11,168 nt of DNA from Promethearchaeota archaeon (GTDB lineage Archaea > Asgardarchaeota > Lokiarchaeia > Sigynarchaeales > SOKP01): the NCBI GenBank assembly GCA_019057735.1, contig JAHLWV010000056.1:1-11168 (forward strand). The letters run 5' to 3'. The position numbers were made by a program, and so were the translations under genes. The notes below the pieces were generated by a model. That model saw only the letters and a program-made list of their open reading frames with translations. It was not told where the DNA came from and ran no database searches. Shown piece after piece: positions 6,189-11,168 of the stretch (positions are counted from its first letter, which is position 1; each line of letters begins with the position of its first letter).

Positions 6189-8540
6189 ATGAGTAAAAAA
6201 GGTGCAAGAATAAAAATCGATGAATATAAAGGACCTTTTGGTTCAATTAAAGGATTCGAATTTACCGCTGGCAATATTATAAGCGAAGGAGATGAATCAG
6301 AATGGGAACCAATGGGACCAACCCCAAAACCTCATATTCCCACATTGCGAGACTGGTTCTTTAAACTCATGGATAGATATCCTCCATACTACATGCCTAT
6401 TTGCGACATGTGTTGTCTTTGTACGTATGGGAAGTGTAATCTTTCCAAGGGTAGAACAGGTGCTTGCGGTATTAACATGGAAACTCAACAAGCAAGAATA
6501 GTAGAAATTGCATGTTGTATAGGTGCTTCATGTCATTCTGCGCACGGAGATCACTTACTTCACTGGCTTAAAGAGAAATATGGTAATATTCCAATAAATT
6601 TTGGTAATAATATTGCTGTAGAAATGCCACATACCCGACTTGTTGTAGGAATGAAGCCAGAAACCCTTGAAGATTTAGAAACGGCAATGGAATGGGTTCA
6701 ATATACAATCACTCATTTACTAGCCTCAGGGCACACAGGACAAGAGTCATCTTATCTAGATTATGAGGCAAAAAGTTTCCTTGCAGGATTAGCAGATTCA
6801 GTAGGGATGGAGATATCAGACGCCGTTCAAATTGCTGCGTATGGATTTCCTGCGGGAGAAGCAGACGTACCGATAGTTGAACTAGGTATGGGAACCATGG
6901 ACACCGAAAATAAAGCAACGATATTGATGATAGGACATAATGTTGCGCCTGGAATAGAATTAGTAGATTACATCAGAGAGAAAGGAATTGAAGAAAAACT
7001 TGACATTGGAGCGATTTGTTGTACTGCTCACGATTTAACTCGGTATTATGCTGGAGCCAAAGTTATTGGATCAATGTCTAGACAAATGCACTTTATACGT
7101 TCTGGTTTGGCAGATGTAATCATGGTTGATGAACAGTGCGTTAATCTTCGAAGTTTTGAGCAGGCTCAACTAGTAGGCGCTCCATTTATTGCTACTAACG
7201 AAAAAAATATGGGGGGTTTACCAAATAGAACAGACGATCCTGCTGAAGAAATAATAGACGATTTGGTTAGTGGTAAATTTCCTGGAGTCCTTATATTAGA
7301 CCCCGTTAAAGCCGGCAAAGTTGCTGCTGAAACTGCAATTAAAGTCCGCCCAATTAGAAATTCTCGAAGCGCTGTTCCCGACGAGGAAGGTTGCATCCAA
7401 ATGGCTTACAATTGTAATGGATGCGGTAATTGTCAACGTAATTGCCCTAACGATTTACCCATTGTTGAAGGAGTCCGATTAGCGAAAGATGGTGATTTTT
7501 CATTATTAGAGAGTATTTTTGACGATTGTTTGGATTGTGGGCGCTGTGAAGCCGATTGTCTGAAAGATGTATCTCCACTAACGCTTATAATGCATGCGGG
7601 AAGAGATAAAATCCGAAATGAGAAGTTTAACGTTCGAGTAGGGCGAGGACCTATACAAGATACAGAGATTCGAAATGTTGGAGCCCCGATCGTACTAGGA
7701 GAAATACCTGGGATAATTGCGATTATTGGGTGTGCAAGTTATGGAAAAGACATCCAAGAATTATATAAACTCGCTGAAGAATTCTGCATAAGAAATTACA
7801 TTGTAGTAGTTTCCGGTTGTGGTGCAATGGATATCGGTTTAGTAAAGGATGAAGATGGTCTAACACTCTATGATAGATTTCCGGGGGACTTTGATAGAGG
7901 ATGTCTGGTTAATGTTGGTTCTTGCGTTGCAAATCCACACATTACTGGTGCTGCGATGAAAGTTGCAAATATTTTTGCAAGACGTCCGTTACGAGGTAAC
8001 TTCGAAGAAATTGCCGATTACATCTTACATAGAGTTGGAGCTGTCGGCGTTGCGTGGGGTGCTATGTCTCAAAAAGCTGCCAGTATAGCCAGTATGGCTA
8101 ATGGATTAGGTGTTCCAGCCGTAGTGGGTCCACATGCAGCAGAATATCGGCGTATGTATGTCGGTCGATCTGATAACGAAGATTCGTGGAAAGTATATAA
8201 CGCACGAGATGGAACCGCCGGTCACATTGTTGGACCTGGACCCGAACATTTACTTACAACTGCAGAGTCAATAGAGCAAGCAATATGTTTAGTGGCCAAG
8301 TTGTGTTTAAGACCTGCTGATAACTCAAAAGGTAGGATGATTAAGTTGTCTCATTGGATGGATTTAGAGCGGAAATATAAGGGAGTCGATTTTCCAAACG
8401 ATCTAGAAAAATTCATTCGAGTAGAAGCGGATATTCCTATTAACATGAAAGACGAAATCGTAGCATTTTTAAAAGAAAAAGGTTGGAAACCAAAAGAAAT
8501 TATAGACCCAACATTGCTCAAAAGACTATGTCATACATAA
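6189..8540 (+). CDS. cdhA: Acetyl-CoA decarbonylase/synthase, CO dehydrogenase subunit alpha
   Basis: This 783-aa protein is the nickel CO dehydrogenase subunit of the archaeal ACDS complex. It interconverts CO2 and CO for acetyl-CoA synthesis or breakdown. Near the N-terminus, Cys 72, 75, 76, 78, 83 and 93 form the cluster B/D region. C-cluster ligand candidates run H250 (GHNVAP), C278 (ICCTAHD), C317 (DEQCVN), C515 (IGCASY), C544 (VSGCGAM) and C579 (VGSCVAN), the same spacing pattern as bacterial CooS. The archaeal hallmark, a ferredoxin-like insert with two CxxCxxCxxxC motifs, is at 409-419 and 447-457. Length is normal and all metal ligands seem present, so it should be active. I prefer ATG 6189 to GTG 6180, which lies in the SD-like GAAGTGA. 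No cdhB, cdhC, cdhD or cdhE lies adjacent: the next gene is thymidylate synthase in the opposite direction. Confidence 0.96.
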   Translation: MSKKGARIKIDEYKGPFGSIKGFEFTAGNIISEGDESEWEPMGPTPKPHIPTLRDWFFKLMDRYPPYYMPICDMCCLCTYGKCNLSKGRTGACGINMETQQARIVEIACCIGASCHSAHGDHLLHWLKEKYGNIPINFGNNIAVEMPHTRLVVGMKPETLEDLETAMEWVQYTITHLLASGHTGQESSYLDYEAKSFLAGLADSVGMEISDAVQIAAYGFPAGEADVPIVELGMGTMDTENKATILMIGHNVAPGIELVDYIREKGIEEKLDIGAICCTAHDLTRYYAGAKVIGSMSRQMHFIRSGLADVIMVDEQCVNLRSFEQAQLVGAPFIATNEKNMGGLPNRTDDPAEEIIDDLVSGKFPGVLILDPVKAGKVAAETAIKVRPIRNSRSAVPDEEGCIQMAYNCNGCGNCQRNCPNDLPIVEGVRLAKDGDFSLLESIFDDCLDCGRCEADCLKDVSPLTLIMHAGRDKIRNEKFNVRVGRGPIQDTEIRNVGAPIVLGEIPGIIAIIGCASYGKDIQELYKLAEEFCIRNYIVVVSGCGAMDIGLVKDEDGLTLYDRFPGDFDRGCLVNVGSCVANPHITGAAMKVANIFARRPLRGNFEEIADYILHRVGAVGVAWGAMSQKAASIASMANGLGVPAVVGPHAAEYRRMYVGRSDNEDSWKVYNARDGTAGHIVGPGPEHLLTTAESIEQAICLVAKLCLRPADNSKGRMIKLSHWMDLERKYKGVDFPNDLEKFIRVEADIPINMKDEIVAFLKEKGWKPKEIIDPTLLKRLCHT

Positions 8541-8570
8541 AGAATCTTCTTTATTTTTTTATTTTTATTT
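8539..8570 (+). terminator. Terminator of cdhA
   Basis: AAAGAA/TTCTTT (8539-8552) form a 6-bp inverted repeat with a 2-nt spacer right at the cdhA stop, followed by a T-rich stretch with runs of seven and five T (8554-8566). It fits archaeal T-tract termination before the convergent gene. Confidence 0.5.
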
Positions 8571-8585
8571 AAATCCCTTACAATT

Positions 8586-9593
8586 TTATTTTTGTTCCAA
8601 TAACTCAATTACATCTTCAGGAAATTCTTCTCCTCGATTCTTCATTCTGGTAAACATGTCTTTAACTTCAGATATCGTGCTACCGTAAATATGCAAGGAA
8701 TTACTAAAATCTAAGTAGTGTCCCATCTCTAATCCAAGTTGATCAGCGACGTATTTCTGGATTCGAATCATTCCATTTACATTTGCTTCCCACGCCCTAA
8801 ATAAATCTCTACTCCTCCAGGTTGTCTGCATGATTAATTTATCGTCTTTTACTCGCATATAAATCCTCTGAAGACAAGGAGGATCACTGTGAAATGGATC
8901 GACAAGCGGTCGCCAAGTTATTGCTTGAGCTCTACGTGAATACGGTTTTTCTTTTAACTTTTTAATTATATATTCAATTTGATCTATTTTGGGGAATTTA
9001 ATTATTTCGATGGGTATTTTTTGAATTCCCACTTGGTCTGATATTTTTTTATTTAAATTGAAATCAACTAAATGCTTTAATTTCCAGATAATAGAATCAT
9101 CAGATATTTGAACTTTGCCTGCTTTCAATAGTTTTTTGTGCTTCCTTACGAAATTATTATCAACGAATTCTAAATCGTAATTTATATGGATAGAATCCTC
9201 CAAAGAATAAGGTGTATATTTAAATATTCTATCGTGGTATGAATATGGAAAACTCGTTTCCGACTCCCATAAATAATGATCGTTTGCACCCTCCATGATT
9301 TCTTCAATGTAGCCGCTTTGAATAGATCCTATCAAGTAAGTATCTGCCATACAACCGTAAACTTCAAATGAATTTCCATATTTTGATTTGATTTTCATGA
9401 CTTTATCTTTCCGAGAAATAGGATTGCTCAAGGGGTTTTCTATTTCGATTAGTACAGTAGCATCTTTGGAGGGAGGGTCTTCGTTTTTATCGTATTCAGT
9501 TCTAATGTCATCTCCATTGTATAATACTTGAGCTACGGCTGAAAGCCATGCGTCCCGAACTGTTTTTTCAGAAATAAAAATTACTTGCGCCAT
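8586..9593 (-). CDS. thyA: Thymidylate synthase, methanogen-type ThyA family
   Basis: The enzyme makes dTMP from dUMP using a methylene-tetrahydropterin. The 335-aa product carries the ThyA signature in its C-terminal half: KPYSRRAQAITWRP (216-229), whose Arg pair should bind the dUMP phosphate; DPPCLQ (237-242), with nucleophile C240; WRSRDLFRAWEANVNG (259-274), in which N273 matches the uracil-recognising Asn; and HIYG (301-304). N-terminal segments AWLSAVAQVLYNG and a conserved DATVLIEIENP region follow the archaeal/methanogen subtype, which is thought to use tetrahydromethanopterin or a related folate analogue. About 65 residues (130-200) lie between the N-terminal part and the catalytic core, making it longer than bacterial ThyA (about 264 aa). 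The ATG has only a weak AAGG upstream; a TATA-like stretch at 9622-9635 could give it its own short-leader transcript. dUMP/dCMP hydroxymethylase is an alternative, but the Asn argues for dUMP. Confidence 0.85.
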   Translation of the reverse strand: MAQVIFISEKTVRDAWLSAVAQVLYNGDDIRTEYDKNEDPPSKDATVLIEIENPLSNPISRKDKVMKIKSKYGNSFEVYGCMADTYLIGSIQSGYIEEIMEGANDHYLWESETSFPYSYHDRIFKYTPYSLEDSIHINYDLEFVDNNFVRKHKKLLKAGKVQISDDSIIWKLKHLVDFNLNKKISDQVGIQKIPIEIIKFPKIDQIEYIIKKLKEKPYSRRAQAITWRPLVDPFHSDPPCLQRIYMRVKDDKLIMQTTWRSRDLFRAWEANVNGMIRIQKYVADQLGLEMGHYLDFSNSLHIYGSTISEVKDMFTRMKNRGEEFPEDVIELLEQK

Positions 9594-9638
9594 ATTCTAA
9601 AACCTTAAAAGATTCACTAAAAATCATATTTTTATTCT

Positions 9639-9651
9639 ATTAGAATCTAAT
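9639..9651. repeat. ATTAGA/TCTAAT inverted repeat upstream of thyA
   Basis: ATTAGA and TCTAAT pair around one central base, directly upstream of a TATA-like stretch (9622-9635) for thymidylate synthase. The same hexamers, in the opposite order, form the 14-bp palindrome at 9739-9752, so one regulator could recognise both. Confidence 0.45.
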
Positions 9652-9653
9652 TG

Positions 9654-9698
9654 TTAAAACTTTAACAAAGCTGATATTATTCCATCACGTAAACTCAT
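9654..9698 (-). CDS. 14-codon leader ORF upstream of thyA
   Basis: The minus strand encodes MSLRDGIISALLKF and a TAA stop, beginning with ATG 4 nt after GGGAGGTG, the best SD match in the window. Such a strong SD-to-ATG arrangement before so short a frame suggests it is really translated. The stop is 60 nt upstream of the thymidylate synthase ATG, on the same strand and probably the same transcript. The SD lies entirely inside the right arm of a predicted hairpin. It could be a regulatory leader peptide, a small functional protein, or the stub of a decayed gene. There is no run of a single regulatory codon of the attenuator type. It is too short to recognise by homology. Confidence 0.5.
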   Translation of the reverse strand: MSLRDGIISALLKF

Positions 9699-9700
9699 TA

Positions 9701-9727
9701 TACACCTCCCAATTAAATTGAAGGGTG
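9701..9727 (-). promoter_or_regulatory. Hairpin covering the SD of the leader ORF
   Basis: On the minus strand, ACACCCUUCAAU pairs with AUUGGGAGGUGU across a 3-nt UUA loop: 12 positions with one C-A mismatch and two U-G wobbles. The right arm contains the whole SD GGGAGGUG, and the ATG follows 4 nt downstream. Folding would block ribosome access, so this may be a translational switch (RNA thermometer, riboswitch-like or protein-controlled). No ligand-binding fold is visible. Confidence 0.55.
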
Positions 9728-9738
9728 TTAATTGAGTG

Positions 9739-9752
9739 TATCTAATTAGATA
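9739..9752. promoter_or_regulatory. Perfect 14-bp palindrome, putative operator
   Basis: TATCTAATTAGATA lies between the shared TATA element (9761-9770) and the leftward start site expected near 9739. A bound regulator there would block the leftward transcript; for the rightward one it would lie upstream of TATA, an activator position. Confidence 0.5.
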
Positions 9753-9760
9753 TTCAATTT

Positions 9761-9770
9761 TTTATATATA
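9761..9770. promoter_or_regulatory. Shared TATA element of a divergent promoter
   Basis: TTTATATATA reads as TATATATAAA on the other strand, so it can serve both directions. Expected starts are near 9791 (toward the MoaD-like gene) and 9739 (toward the leader ORF and thyA). An inverted repeat lies between the element and each start. Confidence 0.45.
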
Positions 9771-9799
9771 ATTACCAACAATGTTTAATATTGGTAATT
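9770..9799. promoter_or_regulatory. 9-bp inverted repeat at the rightward start site
   Basis: AATTACCAA (9770-9778) and TTGGTAATT (9791-9799) are exact inverted copies with a 12-nt spacer. They straddle the region between the TATA element and the expected rightward start near 9791. Likely an operator, or a hairpin at the 5' end of the rightward transcript. Confidence 0.45.
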
Positions 9800-9845
9800 T
9801 CTTAGTCTTCTTAGTAGTTCTTGAAAGTATAGTAGTTGTTTAAAA

Positions 9846-10139
9846 GTGATATCCTTATCGTTTAGGTTTGAACCGCCATTTAACGAAATTACGAATGGTA
9901 CAAATCAAATCATTAAATTCGACAAAGAATTAACAGTTATGGAATTGTTAACATTTTTTAAAGAGCATTTTGGCGAAAAATTCTATGAATTACTCTGGGA
10001 TAAAAAAAAAAAGAATGTATTTAGTTCTTTCCTTTCAATAATCATAAATGGTAGAAGTTTTAGGGATGAGCATTTTTTAAAAAAGATTTTAAAAGATGGA
10101 GACGATCTCGCGTTTTTATATCTTTATTTTGGAGGATAA
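9846..10139 (+). CDS. MoaD/ThiS/Urm1-like ubiquitin-fold protein with C-terminal Gly-Gly
   Basis: The 97-aa product shows the beta-grasp pattern of MoaD and related sulfur carriers: ISLSFRF as first strand, a helix around TVMELLTFFKEHFGEKF (30-46), the strand and turn SIIINGRSFRD (62-72), the signature LKDGDDLAFLYLYF (82-95), and a terminal Gly-Gly (96-97). In MoaD, ThiS, Urm1 and archaeal SAMPs the final Gly is adenylated by an E1-like enzyme and carries sulfur or is joined to lysines. It may serve molybdopterin or tungstopterin synthesis, tRNA thiolation, or protein modification; neither MoaE nor an E1-like gene is nearby, so the role is open. GTG 9846 is part of AAGTGAT, an SD-like motif; a later non-AUG start would shorten strand one. 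The gene has a divergent promoter shared with the thyA side and ends 14 nt from a convergent gene. Confidence 0.8.
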   Translation: MISLSFRFEPPFNEITNGTNQIIKFDKELTVMELLTFFKEHFGEKFYELLWDKKKKNVFSSFLSIIINGRSFRDEHFLKKILKDGDDLAFLYLYFGG

Positions 10140-10170
10140 TCTTATAGAATAAATTATAATAATAAGATTA
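10137..10170. terminator. Inverted repeat between two convergent genes
   Basis: TAATCTTAT (10137-10145) and ATAAGATTA (10162-10170) are exact inverted copies with a 16-nt spacer. The first arm starts at the MoaD-like stop, and the loop contains the stop of the convergent gene (10154-10156). It could act as a two-way transcript end, though no T run follows on the + strand. Confidence 0.35.
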
Positions 10171-11168
10171 ACCACATACCAAAACCAGTTAAAATCGGAT
10201 TTAAAATGTTGTCCGAAATATGGTTTGCAAAGAAATCGACTAATAAGAATAAGATTGTTGATACTGTAGCCATAAGTAAGATTTTTGCAAAACTCACAGG
10301 CATCCAAATGTGATATAAATTCATTACAATTAATACAATTAAAAAAGTTGTTACGCCACCAATTATAAATCCTTCAATTGTCTTATTAGAATTTTTTTTC
10401 AGGCTACGAGACCCATATTTTTTACCTATAAGGCAGGCTGCAGCATCAGCCCCCGTTGTTATTAATGCTACTGAAGCCAGTATCGGAAATGGAGCAAAAA
10501 TGAAAGGTACTAAAGACAAAACCATAGGTGTAGACGCTACAAAAGTATTTAGTTCCTCAGGTCTTATCGATAAAAACCAGCGTTTAGCCCAATTTGGAAG
10601 CATATAGAATTTATTTAAGCGGGTAAGATCAGCTACTTGAAACATTATTACAAACCCAAATCCTACAGTAATTATTAACCAATGAGAGAAGCTGTAGTTA
10701 TCTAAACCAAATTGACTTAAAATACCTAAATTTTCAAGAATGGTTCCCAACGACCAAAAAAAAAGAATAACAAATGTAGTAAATAAATGGAGAAATTTCC
10801 TCCCGAATTCGCTCTTAAAATCGTCAATCCATCTATCAGTCACTTTAACACAATAATTATTATAATCCCTTTCTGCCATAATTTCAGGGTTTTTTTTAGA
10901 GATAATTCCATTATAAAGTAAAGTAGTAATCCATACGCTCATCTCAATTAAAAAAATTAAAGACGTTAAGAACCATAAGAAACTCAATGACTCTAATGGT
11001 AAATACGGCGAGTGATACTGAAGCATAAACGGAAACAAAAATCCAGCTGTTAAAAATAGGATTGCTATCAATATCTCGTTTAAGAATAAGTGGTTTTTGA
11101 TCTTCTCGGTTCTATTTTTTATTACGTAAATGAATGTTAAAACGGAATAACCAATGAAAATCAAAGAA
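10154..11168 (-). CDS. Dolichol/phytol-kinase-like (SEC59/CdsA superfamily) membrane protein, 5' end beyond window
   Basis: The frame is open to the window edge; the first possible start inside is TTG 11164 (336 aa), but it has no checkable upstream signal, so the N-terminus may be missing. About eight hydrophobic segments are present. EFGRKFLHLFTT (119-130, from TTG) matches the RK..H element of polyprenol/phytol kinases. GADAAACLIGKKYG (238-251) with NKTIEGFIIGG (260-270) is the CTP-binding motif (D-A-A-A...G-KK-G...KT-EG) shared by SEC59, VTE5 and CDP-diglyceride synthases. DFFANHISDNILNP near 310-323 matches the DN..P end of the kinase branch. It therefore probably uses CTP to phosphorylate an isoprenoid alcohol (dolichol or geranylgeraniol salvage), or makes a CDP-activated lipid, in the cell membrane. 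The exact substrate cannot be read from sequence. Confidence 0.75.
   Translation of the reverse strand, partial: SLIFIGYSVLTFIYVIKNRTEKIKNHLFLNEILIAILFLTAGFLFPFMLQYHSPYLPLESLSFLWFLTSLIFLIEMSVWITTLLYNGIISKKNPEIMAERDYNNYCVKVTDRWIDDFKSEFGRKFLHLFTTFVILFFWSLGTILENLGILSQFGLDNYSFSHWLIITVGFGFVIMFQVADLTRLNKFYMLPNWAKRWFLSIRPEELNTFVASTPMVLSLVPFIFAPFPILASVALITTGADAAACLIGKKYGSRSLKKNSNKTIEGFIIGGVTTFLIVLIVMNLYHIWMPVSFAKILLMATVSTILFLLVDFFANHISDNILNPILTGFGMWLILLL

Noticed and set aside
6292..7396. Several 64-76-aa frames on both strands within cdhA
   Set aside because: cdhA is full length with all cluster ligands; these are alternative-frame shadows.
9801..9840. Direct repeats TCTTAGT and TAGTAGTT before the MoaD-like gene
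   Set aside because: They are short and A+T-rich with two copies each; nothing distinguishes them from chance.
9594..9845. A CRISPR array or tRNA in the repeat-rich gap
   Set aside because: The repeats are inverted pairs of different sequence, not regularly spaced direct repeats, and no cloverleaf or T-loop sequence is seen.
10116..10307. 63-aa minus frame overlapping the end of the dolichol-kinase-like gene
   Set aside because: It overlaps two convergent genes in a different frame and shows no family features or start signal.

Overview
This A+T-rich window looks archaeal. The main evidence is a full-length archaeal-type CO dehydrogenase alpha subunit (CdhA, with the internal double ferredoxin domain), a methanogen-type thymidylate synthase, an MJ_1487-like B12/radical SAM protein, TATA-box promoters about 26 nt before start codons, and GGTGA-type Shine-Dalgarno (SD) motifs. 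Genes are short, mostly single, and often convergent or divergent. An Asgard or similar anaerobic acetyl-CoA-pathway lineage would fit, but the sequence alone does not fix the phylum.

Layout. 1-446 (-) is the N-terminal part of an HtpX-type membrane metalloprotease, cut by the window edge. 652-2157 (+) holds an unknown 211-aa protein and, 15 nt later in the same frame, an Fe-S-less MutY-like DNA glycosylase; both seem to start at non-AUG codons after good SD motifs. A radical SAM gene (2154-3440, -) converges on it, the two stop codons sharing bases. Next on + come a four-helix membrane protein (3543-3992), an N-formylglutamate amidohydrolase-family protein (4063-4830), an unknown 111-aa helical protein (4942-5277), a TatD-type metal-dependent hydrolase (5313-6077) and cdhA (6189-8540). 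Thymidylate synthase (8586-9593, -) converges on cdhA. Upstream of it are a 14-codon ORF with a strong SD and a divergent promoter shared with a MoaD/Urm1-like Gly-Gly protein (9846-10139, +). The window ends in a dolichol/phytol-kinase-like membrane protein (10154-11168, -) cut at its 5' end.

How the genes fit together. CdhA is the catalytic CO dehydrogenase subunit of the acetyl-CoA decarbonylase/synthase complex, but the rest of that complex is not beside it. Thymidylate synthase draws on the same C1-carrier pool, so the cdhA/thyA neighbourhood is metabolically sensible although not an operon. MutY-like and TatD proteins belong to DNA maintenance, and the two membrane enzymes to protein quality control and lipid metabolism. 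Nothing indicates a phage, transposon, CRISPR array or plasmid.

The most notable non-gene structure is in 9594-9845. One TATA element is flanked on each side by an inverted repeat placed where each transcript should begin. The leftward transcript then folds into a hairpin that buries the whole SD of a 14-codon leader ORF before thymidylate synthase. A 24-bp perfect palindrome inside the 111-aa gene and recurrent non-AUG starts are the other unusual signals.
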